DNA of 17,637 bases from JAMXLO01 sp035492535 (GCA_035492535.1 DATJJM010000073.1:1-17637), one strand, 5' to 3'; shown: positions 9,748 through 16,741, counted from the first letter of the stretch. Program-made: numbers and translations. Notes: a model not told the origin generated them from the sequence alone.

Positions 9748-9916
9748 GCGGGATCAGGGCCGACGTGGCAGCTTCCTCAGTGATCTTTGAGGCCATCCGT
9801 GCCAGGGCGTTCTCCAGTCCTGACCCTGTCATGGTGCTCAGCTCCTTGTCCGCGCGTCGCAACAGACGAGCTGTCGTTGCGTTGAACTGCGGATCGGCTG
9901 AATCCTGATCCGCCAT
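9737..9916 (-). CDS. small hypothetical protein, 59 aa
   Basis: The start is set at ATG 9916-9914 because GGGGAG (9929-9924) lies 7 bases upstream, an excellent ribosome binding site; a longer frame from 9985 lacks one and reads as low-quality sequence. The protein begins MADQDSADPQFNATTARLLR and continues RADKELSTMTGSGLENALAR, then a short tail ending IPHGA. It is hydrophilic and probably mostly helical, with no signal peptide or membrane segment. It is the first gene of the minus-strand run and overlaps the start of the 82-aa gene by 11 bases. Unknown function. Confidence 0.65.
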   Translation of the reverse strand: MADQDSADPQFNATTARLLRRADKELSTMTGSGLENALARMASKITEEAATSALIPHGA

Positions 9917-9923
9917 CGGATTT

Positions 9924-9929
9924 CTCCCC
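9924..9929 (-). promoter_or_regulatory. strong ribosome binding site deciding the start of the 59-aa gene
   Basis: GGGGAG on the minus strand, 7 bases before the ATG at 9916. It is the best Shine-Dalgarno in this cluster and fixes the start of the first small gene of the glucan synthase run. Confidence 0.6.
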
Positions 9930-10649
9930 AATGTTCGTGCTGTCGATCGCGGCGTCGTGTGAACCATCGTCAGCAGGAGAGTCATCCCGCTGCACAGCCA
10001 CCAACGCCTCTGTCGTGATCATCAGAGAATTGATTGACGCGGCGTGCTACAATGCAAACCACCACACGCCTCGTGCCTTCCCGCACCCCTTCAGCTGCAG
10101 ATCGTCCGGCACTCTAGTCGTGGAAGAGCCGAGTACATGGGGGACTTGGTGCGCAAGTTCAAGTCGAGGACGCGACCTCGGGCCGATAGCGTCCTGGTGA
10201 GGTGGAAGCGGAGCGTCGGCAACGAAGCGGCAGCACAAGAAGCTTTCGAGGCATGGCTAACCCAATCTGAAGTTGTACTCGTGCTCATCGAGTTGCCGTC
10301 GATCAGCATCAACGGGTTGCGGCCCAGAAAATCGTTCGAGTGCCGAAGCCTCGGATCAGGCGTGATGTCCATCGCGTTCCTCCTGTCCGATCGGCGCCGC
10401 CCCTTGGCAAGTCCCCGCCGGCCGGGCAATATCGCTATATCCAATCACACATGACGAAGCGAGGCAGGCAGTCCCCCGTGCCGTCAGCCAGACGACCCGT
10501 GGAACTGGAGGCAACGATTGTGAGCGCAACAGGACCACCAATCGTGACGAGAGGCGACGATCGGCCCCTGCCTGTCCACCGCAGAGTTGCGATAGCTCCT
10601 CAGGAAATTCGGCTTGGCCCCGCCGAACAGCACTGACCACGACCGGATG
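9930..10649. other. about 720 bases without a supportable gene
   Basis: Open frames exist on both strands (about 136 aa plus at 10044-10454; about 117 aa minus at 10091-10444; about 98 aa plus at 10340-10636), but none has a good ribosome site, a recognisable motif or a natural-looking composition. The stretch should contain the promoter for the minus-strand small genes and glucan synthase; I could not pick out a convincing -35/-10 pair. Given the decayed genes immediately to the right it is probably part of the same eroded region. Confidence 0.5.
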
Positions 10650-10956
10650 GCAACGCGGTGCCGTTCATCCAACGCCTTGTTCAGCAGCTTGGATGCATTG
10701 TCATGGCGTGCGGCGACGCTGACAGCGGCGCCGTGAAGGCGAGCATCATCTGAATCTGCTGACCGGGCTTGCCAGCCAGGCTGATCTGGTGGTGTTTCCG
10801 GTCGACTGCGTCAGCCACCATGCGGCACAGCTTGCCAAGCAGGTGTGCCGTCAGGCAGGGAAGCGGTTCATCCCGTTGCGGTCCGCGAGTGCCACATCGT
10901 TGCTCGCCGCGTTGCAACGGCCCGAGGTGACGGGTCTGGCCAACGCCGCCGATTGA
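10650..10956 (+). pseudogene. decayed DUF2325-family gene, C-terminal remnant
   Basis: The frame read in codons from 10735 gives GEHHLNLLTGLASQADLVVF, PVDCVSHHAAQLAKQVCRQA and GKRFIPLRSASATSLLAAL, ending at TGA 10954-10956. This matches the C-terminal half of DUF2325 proteins ('HH.GG.E....LL.GL...AD.V.FPVDC.SH.A....K..CRQAGK.F.PLRSAS..S.L..L'). Upstream the frame is broken: an in-frame TGA stands at 10720-10722, while a different frame supplies VPFIQRLVQQLG at about 10651-10690, as expected just ahead in the family. So there is at least one frameshift and no intact N-terminus. The family is of unknown function. The left boundary is approximate. Confidence 0.7.
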
Positions 10957-10998
10957 TCGGGCCAAACAACCAGCCGGGAGGCGTCACTACTCGCTACA

Positions 10999-11180
10999 GG
11001 CTATCCGCTGGCAGATCTGGCAGCGGATCGAAAGTCCGATCCTACCGTCGTCATCATGGACGGCCAGTCAGTGAAGAAGGCTGAACAAGGCGGCGTTCGA
11101 CGCTTCGATGGGCACGAGCGAGTGAAAGGAAACAGCGAGCCTTCGAGGTCGCTGGTCTCACCTGGATTGTCGAACGCAGC
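10999..11180 (+). mobile_element. IS5-family transposase remnant with internal deletion
   Basis: Codons from 10999 read GYPLADLAADRKSDPTVVIM and DGQSVKKAEQGGVRRFDGHE followed by RVKG, which matches the central IS5-family transposase segment 'P..AI.D.QSVKT...GG.RG.D..K.VKGRKRH' carrying the first catalytic Asp (in IMDGQSV). Just after RVKG, a different frame from about 11136 reads RAFEVAGLTWIVERS, resembling the C-terminal 'FEVLPRRWVVERTFAW' segment that carries the catalytic Glu. The intervening core is absent, so the copy has an internal deletion and frameshift and cannot be active. No inverted repeats or target duplications were found. Confidence 0.65.
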
Positions 11181-11227
11181 TCGTGTCGCTCCAGATTGAA
11201 CTTCTCACACACGAGCGGTCTACAAGC

Positions 11228-11257
11228 TTGACCTATGACAAACCTACTGACTAGTAT
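11228..11257 (+). promoter_or_regulatory. candidate sigma-70 promoter for the MFS gene
   Basis: TTGACC at 11228-11233 and TAGTAT at 11252-11257 with an 18-base spacer, in a locally AT-richer patch directly after the IS remnant. A start near 11264 would give a leader of about 107 bases, which includes a small hairpin (TCCCG/CGGGA, 11274-11287). It is the only good match upstream of the MFS gene; no experimental support. Confidence 0.4.
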
Positions 11258-11370
11258 TTGCCTGACCGTCTTATCCCGTGTCCGGGAAAGTCATGTCGTC
11301 CTCTCCCGGGCAGCCGCTCGTCCGCAGGCCAGTCCACGTCCGTGACGTTCCCCGGGGAGGTATGTCGGCA

Positions 11371-12642
11371 ATGTCAGCATCTGCAAATGTGCAGTCCGTC
11401 CCATGGTGGAAGGAGCCCACCAAGGACCAATGGATTGCGTGGTGGGCCGCATGGCTCGGCTGGACGCTTGATGCCTTCGATTTCACCATTTTCCTGCTGA
11501 TCATGGTGCCGATATCCCAAGAGTTCGGTGTGCCATTGGTAGCGGTGACAGCCGTATTCACTATCACCCTCTGGCTGCGCCTACTCGGCGCGACAGCCTC
11601 AGGCTGGCTTGCCGATCGCATCGGGCGCAAGACGCCATTGATGATCTCCATCCTCTGGTTCTCGATGTGCAACTTCATCGCAGGATTTGCGCCAAACTTC
11701 GCTTTCTTATTTTTCTTCCGCGCGCTTCTCGGCATTGGCATGGGCGCCGAATGGCCCGCCGGCGCCTCCTTGGCCATGGAGTCCTGGCCGGTCCGTTCGC
11801 GCGGTTTCATGAGCGGCGTGTTGCAAGGTTCGTGGGGTCTCGGCTTTCTGTTATCCAGTGCCGTCTACGGTTTGCTCTTCGCATACGTCGGCTGGCGCGG
11901 CATGCTTTGGATCGGGATCTTGCCGGCGCTCGCTGTTATCTGGGTACGTAGATACGTCAAGGAGCCCGCGGTCTGGTTGGAGAATCGGCGCAAGCAGCGC
12001 GCTGAGGGTCGCGAGATGCGCCTGCCGTTGCTCGCCATCTTCAAGCGGCAGCTTATTTTCAACACTTTGACGGCCTGCTGGTGGATGGCTAGCTGCATGG
12101 TTACCTACTACTCCATCTGGGGTCTGTTCGCGACCCACTTGCAGAAAGACCTGGGCCTGTCTCCGGGAATGATCGCGACGCCGGTTGCCTTCGCGAACCT
12201 GATTGGCTTTCTGGCGATGGGCTTCTGGGGATGGATCGGCGATGTGCTTGGCCGGCGATGGTCGATGATCATCCCGGCGGCAATCGGACTTTTTGTCACC
12301 CCGACTTATCTCATCACCACTGACCCTGTCTGGATTATCGGTGGCTTTCTCGTGCAAGGCCTGTTTGCTGGTGCAATGTACAGCCAAATGCCGAGCTATC
12401 TGACCGAACGCTTCCCGACCGAGGTGCGGGCTACAGCGAGCGGCTTCTGTTTTCACCAGGCGACGATCTTTGGTGGCCTGGTGCCGCCCGTGCTGACCTA
12501 TTTTGCGATCAATAACCAGGTTGGGTTCGCCATTCCAATGTTGATTGGTACAACATTCGGGTTGGTGAGCGTAATCGCCGCTCTGCTGGTCAGCCCCGAG
12601 ACCAAAGGCCACGTGTTCCAATCGGACCTCGTGGTCAGCTGA
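11371..12642 (+). CDS. MFS transporter, SHS-type (sialate/lactate:proton symporter group)
   Basis: Inner-membrane 12-helix carrier of 423 residues, standard MFS length. ATG 11371 is chosen because GGAGG (11356-11360) lies 10 bases ahead; ATG 11362 is only one base from it, and the longer frame from 11278 reads as non-protein-like. TM1 has LGWTLDAFDFTIFLLIMVPI, with the acidic residues typical of the SHS/metabolite:H+ group (NanT, JEN-type lactate permeases). Motif A appears as GWLADRIGRK near residue 78 and again in the second half as GWIGDVLGRRW near 287; RALLGIGMGAEWPAGASLAM near 117 and the loop segment LTERFPTEVRATASG are also group hallmarks. A monocarboxylate or sugar acid is the family-level expectation; the actual substrate cannot be read from sequence. 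It is followed after 197 bases by a solute-binding protein gene on the same strand. Confidence 0.88.
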   Translation: MSASANVQSVPWWKEPTKDQWIAWWAAWLGWTLDAFDFTIFLLIMVPISQEFGVPLVAVTAVFTITLWLRLLGATASGWLADRIGRKTPLMISILWFSMCNFIAGFAPNFAFLFFFRALLGIGMGAEWPAGASLAMESWPVRSRGFMSGVLQGSWGLGFLLSSAVYGLLFAYVGWRGMLWIGILPALAVIWVRRYVKEPAVWLENRRKQRAEGREMRLPLLAIFKRQLIFNTLTACWWMASCMVTYYSIWGLFATHLQKDLGLSPGMIATPVAFANLIGFLAMGFWGWIGDVLGRRWSMIIPAAIGLFVTPTYLITTDPVWIIGGFLVQGLFAGAMYSQMPSYLTERFPTEVRATASGFCFHQATIFGGLVPPVLTYFAINNQVGFAIPMLIGTTFGLVSVIAALLVSPETKGHVFQSDLVVS

Positions 12643-12718
12643 CGACCAATTGCGGCGCACTGCAGCCTTCCCGTCGATCCCATCGTTGCTGAACGCCGGC
12701 TTCGGTGCCTATCCTGGT

Positions 12719-12766
12719 GACGGCTCGAATGGCCGTCCATCAGGAGGGAACACCGGCTGGCCGGTG
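12719..12766 (+). other. two tandem hairpins in the MFS-SBP gap
   Basis: GACGGC/GCCGTC (12719-12724 and 12732-12737, loop 7) is followed 13 bases later by the perfect palindrome CACCGGCTGGCCGGTG (12751-12766). Neither is followed by a T run, so they are not classical terminators. They could shape differential expression of the two genes, stabilise processed mRNA or serve as protein sites. Confidence 0.35.
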
Positions 12767-12839
12767 CCGCCTTGCGCCGTCCAGATCACGATCCTCCGAA
12801 GACCCTAAGCAAAAAAGTCCCAAGGGAGGTATCGACGTC

Positions 12840-14531
12840 ATGACAAGCAAGCACCCCACGAGTGCCTATTGGTCTCGTCGCGACATGCTGCGCGCCAGCG
12901 CCGCCGCGATGATGGGAGCCTACGGTCTGGCTCCACGCTACGGCCTAGCCGCCGACATTCCGTACGAATACGACGGTTCGAAGTTTCAGATGGCAGCGCC
13001 GGAGCCGAATCCCAAACATGGTGGCGTGATGCGCTACGGCATCCTCAATCGCCCACCGCACTTCGACGTGCATCAATCAGGCACCGTCGGCAACATCGGC
13101 ACGCAAGGCTGCATGTTCGATAACCTGATCCGGCGCGATCCGCGCGACAGCGGCAAGAGCATCGTTCCGGATCTTGCGCATAGCTGGGAGATCGCCAAGG
13201 ACGGCAAGACCTATACTTTCCACCTGCGCCAGGGCGTGGTGTTCCACGACGGAACGGACTTCACCTCCGCCGACGTGAAGGCAACCTTCGACCGCATTTG
13301 CAAGCCGCCGCCCGGCATCAGCATCCCGCGCTCTGCGCTGTTCACCGCGGTGGAGGAGATCACCACCCCGGACAAGTACACCGTTGAATTCAAGCTGGCC
13401 GCGCCCCGCTCGGTCAATTTCATGATGTCGGCCTTTGCCAGCGGCTGGAACGTCATCTTCAGCAAGAAGACGCTGGAAGCGAACAATTACGATCTACGCA
13501 AAGTATTCAACATCCCCGGCACCGGCCCATTCAAGACGCAACGGAGGGTCGAGAATGAGATCTGGGTGATGGAGCGGAACCAGAACTACTGGAACAAGGG
13601 CCTGCCTTACCTCGATGGTCTCGAAGTCTACCACTTGCTGCCATTCTCACCTGAGTTGGGCGCCGCCATCCTGTCGGGTCGGGTAGACTACGCCCGCGCC
13701 CTTGATCCGGGAACCTACCGCAAGGCGCAGGCAGTACCGGCCCTGTCCACCGCGAAATTCTATCAGAGTGTCATCCACGCCGTCTGGATCAACAACAAGA
13801 GACCGCCGTTCAATGATCCTCGCGTCAGGCGTGCTGTGCACCTGCTCTGCGACAGGCAGGTGCTGGTCGATGTCGTTAAAGACGTTTCGCCGCTGATGGT
13901 CGGAGGCTTCATCTACCCGTTCTCCGAGTTCGCCACGCCCATGGATCAGCTGCTCAAGCGCGTCGGCTATCAGGATAGCTCTGGCGCCGCGGTCAAAGAG
14001 GCCAAGGAGCTGTTGACCGCGGCAGGCCAGGGCAGCGGCATGCGGCCATTGGATTTCATGGTACGCGACCTCAACCACCACAAGCTATTCGGGGTGGCGA
14101 TCCAGGAGATGCTGCGCACAGCGGGGATCCAGTGCACCCTGCGGACGGCCGTTGAATCAGTGTGGTTCGGCGATGCCGCGGCCGGCAATTTCGATCTGGC
14201 GGTCGGCGCCATCGTTTCGTCACTGCTCGACCCGTCCGACTACTTCAACGCATGGTATCGCGCTGGTGGACCGCAGAACTACTCGTTCTGGAGCAACGCC
14301 GAGTTCGCCGCACTGGCGAACCAGATCGACACTGAAGTCGATGCCGGACCGCGTATGGCGAAGATCCGACAGGCCGAGGGTGTGATGGAGCAGGACCCGC
14401 CGCTGGTACCGGTCGCATGGGAAAACATCATCGACATCTGGTTCAAATACGTCAAAGGCCACAATCCGAAAGAATATTTCGGAATCTACGACGTCGTCCG
14501 GTTCGATACGTTCTGGCTGGATAAGGCCTGA
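12840..14531 (+). CDS. ABC-type solute-binding protein, family 5 (peptide/nickel type), Tat-exported
   Basis: Periplasmic binding protein of 563 residues, typical for SBP family 5 (DppA/OppA/NikA-like). ATG 12840 is supported by GGGAGG (12824-12829) 10 bases upstream; the longer open frame from 12705 has no protein-like lead. The N-terminus carries a twin-arginine signal: SRRDMLRASAAAMMGAYGLA, residues 12-31, with probable cleavage after GLAA near 38, so it is likely folded before export. Family features: GTGPFK near 227, MERNQNYWNKGLPYLDGLEV just after, NDPRVRRAVHLLCDRQVL near 322, and the C-terminal WFKYVKGHNP segment. Substrate could be an oligopeptide, metal chelate or other small molecule; not predictable here. 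No permease or ATPase gene lies within the remaining 3 kb, which is unusual because these genes normally head an operon of two permeases and one or two ATPases. Confidence 0.9.
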   Translation: MTSKHPTSAYWSRRDMLRASAAAMMGAYGLAPRYGLAADIPYEYDGSKFQMAAPEPNPKHGGVMRYGILNRPPHFDVHQSGTVGNIGTQGCMFDNLIRRDPRDSGKSIVPDLAHSWEIAKDGKTYTFHLRQGVVFHDGTDFTSADVKATFDRICKPPPGISIPRSALFTAVEEITTPDKYTVEFKLAAPRSVNFMMSAFASGWNVIFSKKTLEANNYDLRKVFNIPGTGPFKTQRRVENEIWVMERNQNYWNKGLPYLDGLEVYHLLPFSPELGAAILSGRVDYARALDPGTYRKAQAVPALSTAKFYQSVIHAVWINNKRPPFNDPRVRRAVHLLCDRQVLVDVVKDVSPLMVGGFIYPFSEFATPMDQLLKRVGYQDSSGAAVKEAKELLTAAGQGSGMRPLDFMVRDLNHHKLFGVAIQEMLRTAGIQCTLRTAVESVWFGDAAAGNFDLAVGAIVSSLLDPSDYFNAWYRAGGPQNYSFWSNAEFAALANQIDTEVDAGPRMAKIRQAEGVMEQDPPLVPVAWENIIDIWFKYVKGHNPKEYFGIYDVVRFDTFWLDKA

Positions 14532-15128
14532 CATGAGGAAGTCCGGATCGTCGGACAGCGTCGCCGCATAGCGCGAACATTCCTGGCCAAGCGTGAGTGG
14601 CATCGCGGTGGTGGGCGGTGCCGAAGGGGGTTCTGGCGGAGAGAGTGTCCGCCTCTACCAGCCCATTTCTGTGGGTATCATGGTTGTCGCGGCTGCCGTC
14701 CCCTGATAAGTTCCCCAGTCCCTTCGGAAAAGTGCGGTTGCTTCGTCTGCCAATGCGGATCTCAGGCGACAGGATTGCTGTAATCCACCAGTACGCAGCG
14801 ACCTTTGAGGATGCCCCGATCGGATGCCTTGAACTCTCCTGGTCATTGGTCGATCGATACCTTCGCAGGATCGTAATCCCACCAGTTGGCCCAGTCGCAG
14901 GGGGTGCCCTGCCGGCGGGTAGTGGATTGGCGGCCGCCATGACGAGCACGTTGCCACCAGCACTTGACCACAGCACTGGGCACAGGTGAGGAGCGCGATC
15001 AGGGTTGCTTTTGTTCAGTGCCCAGATCTTAGCTTCGTAAAGGTTCGATGCGCGACCGACAGCACCGCGTGCAAACTTGATTGCGAATGGCCCGAGGACA
15101 GTGACCAGTCGGGTCGTTCCGCGGCGGT
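14532..15128. other. about 600 bases without a supportable gene
   Basis: Right after the binding protein stop there is a weak hairpin (GTCCG/CGGAC, 14541-14556) without a T run. Beyond that both strands are open for 100-170 codons in places but with unnatural composition. One minus-strand frame around 14790-14910 gives protein-like scraps (DWANWWDYDPAKVSID, then after a stop ILKGRCVLVDYSNPVA, then a further stop), suggesting a decayed minus-strand gene that I cannot name. The permease genes expected after a family 5 binding protein are not here. Confidence 0.45.
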
Positions 15129-15341
15129 CTATCCGGAGGCCTCGCCCTTGCTGTCACCAAACAGCGTGCACCTTTCGAGTACGCACTGATCGAGGGAGTT
15201 GGAATTCATCTGGCGCCAGAATGATGCGTGCGGATAACTAGCCTTCATCAATGATTTGCCGATTTCCTCGAAGCCGGCACGATAATAGGCAAGGTTACGA
15301 CCGAAGCTGCAGGAGCAGCGCCGTTCGGCGCATTCGGTCAC
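15129..15341 (-). CDS. hypothetical protein fragment (FGRNLAYYRAG type), possibly decayed
   Basis: A minus-strand frame of 70 codons from GTG 15341 contains a clearly protein-like core: FGRNLAYYRAGFEEIGKSLM, ASYPHASFWRQMNSNSLDQC and VLERCTLFGDSKGE. The arrangement 'FGRNL.YYRAG ... FWR..N.N.LD.CVLE.C.LF.D.KG' resembles a hypothetical-protein family I have seen in alphaproteobacteria, in which the chain continues well beyond KG.H.W. Here it stops soon after (EASG, TAG), so this is probably a truncated or decayed copy. Neither a Shine-Dalgarno nor an ATG start is evident. No function is known to me. Confidence 0.42.
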   Translation of the reverse strand: MTECAERRCSCSFGRNLAYYRAGFEEIGKSLMKASYPHASFWRQMNSNSLDQCVLERCTLFGDSKGEASG

Positions 15342-15718
15342 TCTTGGACAGAGTGGGGCGCGGTTCCTTCACGATCCCGATCTACAACGCGGGCTGCCCG
15401 GTGGGAACGAGCAGACGCGCCGCCGCACCTTACGGACCGGGAAGCGGCTGGAACAGGCGCAGGCGCACTTGGTCATGCCAGCAGCTCCTCGAGCTCGAGG
15501 CTTGGCGTCCGTGTGGGAGCCCTCTGCCTGCGCCAGTCCGAGCGACACCCATACCGTGTTGGCCTGATCGCGTACGGGCGGCTCCACCCGGCTGCTCGGG
15601 CTTCGGGGGCCAGGGGAGGGGATAGGGCGGCGATGGGTAGCGCCAGGCCAGCGGCGCGCAGTGGCCCTCTGCCCTCTTCCACCGTGACCTTCTTGCGAGA
15701 CCCGGGGCGGGTAGCTGA
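15342..15718. other. about 380 bases without a supportable gene
   Basis: Very GC-rich, with open frames of 100-125 codons on both strands dominated by Arg, Ala, Pro and Ser, which is what random GC-rich DNA gives. It contains a perfect 14-base palindrome CCTCGAGCTCGAGG at 15487-15500. I see no recognisable coding motif, RNA gene or complete mobile element. Confidence 0.45.
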
Positions 15719-16348
15719 TTACGTTCCCCCGCGAAAATTCCGGCATCGCGGGGACATTCGCGTCATGGTGGTTGCACCCGGCGTGTGAGGGCCAACTAGC
15801 AATACCGCTTCTGCGACGCGAAGCCAGATCTGTTCTAAGAACGGCGCAAAATCTTGGAAACGCCTAGACCCCCCCTGACCGCCGGCGGCAAGTTTTGCAT
15901 CAACCGCCTGAATCTGGCCTACACAGTCGGAACGGTGCAACCTTCGGATGATGACACCCGATCCCTGCTCGATCATCGGCGGGAGCAATGCCCGATCAAT
16001 ACGAACAGCAGGCATCAGGTTCTGATTCAGTTCCTGCCGCCACACCGCATCATCGCTTGCCGCAAAGCCACCGGCCGGTGCACGTGAGCCTCCGACGACA
16101 TTGACCACAATGTCCAACCCGCCATGACGCTTCAGAACGTGCTTGGCGAGTGCGGCGCAGTCATCCGCCGTGGCAAGGTCAGCAACGACATAGTGCGCCT
16201 TGTCGATGGGCTGAGCCGGCAGAGAACGAGCCGCCGCTACGACATGTGCGCCGGCACGGTGCAGCGTCGCCACGACGGCCGCACCGAGGCCCCGCGTCCC
16301 GCCAGTGACGAGAGCACGGCTGCCGATGAGCTGAAGATCGAAGGTCAC
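15719..16348 (-). pseudogene. SDR-family oxidoreductase, 3' half lost
   Basis: Starts at GTG 16348, overlapping the upstream TGA as GTGA, so translation is coupled to the SnoaL-like gene. Residues 1-133 are a normal short-chain dehydrogenase N-terminus: VTGGTRGLG at 14-22 (TGxxxGxG nucleotide-binding motif), VVADLATADD at 53-62, LDIVVNVVGGSRAPAGGF at 77-94 (the NNAG region as NVVGG), and NLMPAVRIDRALLPPMIEQG before SGVII at 129-133. Members then continue with the catalytic Ser and the YxxxK motif. Here, from about base 15949 downwards, the frame reads RRLHRSDCVGQIQAVD and later Arg/Pro-rich sequence without Ser/Tyr/Lys motifs, until a stop at 15719. The protein would be 210 residues with no active site, against a usual 250-265. 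I call it a disrupted gene. The join lies next to a GGTTGCACC inverted repeat. Confidence 0.72.
15770..15942. repeat. inverted repeat GGTTGCACC bracketing 173 bases at the SDR breakpoint
   Basis: GGTTGCACC at 15770-15778 is repeated in reverse complement at 15934-15942 (9 of 9 bases). Further in, similarity continues loosely with different offsets (TGTGAGGGCC at 15784-15793 against TGTGTAGGCC on the opposite strand at 15925-15916). The outer end of the right copy is 7 bases from where the SDR coding similarity ends. It may mark the ends of a small non-autonomous element or a rearrangement scar; no target duplication was identified. Confidence 0.35.
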
Positions 16349-16689
16349 GGGATGATTTCCAGAAATGCAATTCTTCCGCGCTCCAGGCGGAAGCAAAAGC
16401 GCAGATCGACAGGGCTGCCCGGAAAGTTGCCAGTCAACCGGCTGGTGACAATCACCATGCCGTCACGTCGCTCCTTGGCGAGCGCCTTGTTGGTATAGGT
16501 GAACTTGGCTGCGGACTCCGCTTTCCAACGCCGGATGGCCGCGACTCCGGTGTAGGTGTGTCCCTCGTCTTTCACCACGGCGTCCTGGTTGAAGCAACGA
16601 GCGATTGCCTCGTCGTCCCATTTGTCAGTGGTGACATAGGCAGCGATTGGCTCCGGCAAGTTGATCGGTTCGATCACGGCACCCTCCAT
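16345..16689 (-). CDS. nuclear transport factor 2 / SnoaL-like family protein
   Basis: 114 residues, the usual size for a single-domain NTF2/SnoaL-like cone-fold protein. Key stretches: LPEPIAAYVTTDKWDDEAIA, then RCFNQDAVVKDEGHTYTGVA and AIRRWKAESAAKF (the typical 'F..DAVV.DEG....G..AI..W' pattern), followed by VIVTSRLTGNFPGSPVDLRF and CFRLERGRIAFLEI, the final strands. Such proteins bind small hydrophobic molecules or act as isomerases or cyclases; the substrate is unknown. The stop (TGA 16347-16345) overlaps the GTG start of the SDR gene. It is divergent from the LysR gene across 88 bases, a common arrangement in which the regulator controls the SnoaL/SDR pair. Confidence 0.85.
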   Translation of the reverse strand: MEGAVIEPINLPEPIAAYVTTDKWDDEAIARCFNQDAVVKDEGHTYTGVAAIRRWKAESAAKFTYTNKALAKERRDGMVIVTSRLTGNFPGSPVDLRFCFRLERGRIAFLEIIP

Positions 16690-16695
16690 TGGCTT

Positions 16696-16724
16696 TCGAA
16701 CATGCTCAGAATGGGGATGTTCGA
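16696..16724. promoter_or_regulatory. inverted repeat, candidate LysR operator
   Basis: TCGAACAT (16696-16703) and ATGTTCGA (16717-16724) are perfect 8-base arms separated by 13 bases, so the arm centres are 21 bases apart, two helical turns, on the same DNA face. It lies in the 88-base divergent region between the SnoaL-like gene and the LysR gene, next to the SnoaL-like start and just upstream of the LysR -10. This fits a site for a dimeric regulator controlling both directions; binding is inferred. Confidence 0.5.
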
Positions 16725-16741
16725 TCCATGAGAGAACGGCC

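Noticed and set aside
10044..10454. Plus-strand frame of 136 codons and opposing minus-strand frame 10091-10444
   Set aside because: Neither has a ribosome site, a conserved motif or a stable protein-like pattern; they lie in the eroded region and cannot both be real.
11851..12660. Minus-strand open frame of 269 codons
   Set aside because: Antisense shadow of the MFS gene; the plus-strand reading has clear MFS motifs and membrane helices.
14541..14556. Hairpin GTCCG/CGGAC just after the binding protein stop as a terminator
   Set aside because: Stem of only five to six pairs and no following T run, so a rho-independent terminator is not supported.
14452..14976. Minus-strand frame of 174 codons overlapping the end of the binding protein gene
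   Set aside because: Its N-terminal half does not resemble any family and its end is antisense to the SBP C-terminus; only unrelated scraps in other frames look protein-like.
15369..15746. Minus-strand frame of 125 codons and overlapping plus-strand frame 15513-15788
   Set aside because: Composition is that of random GC-rich DNA; only the short IRVMVVAPGV end looks familiar, and its upstream residues do not resemble an SDR.
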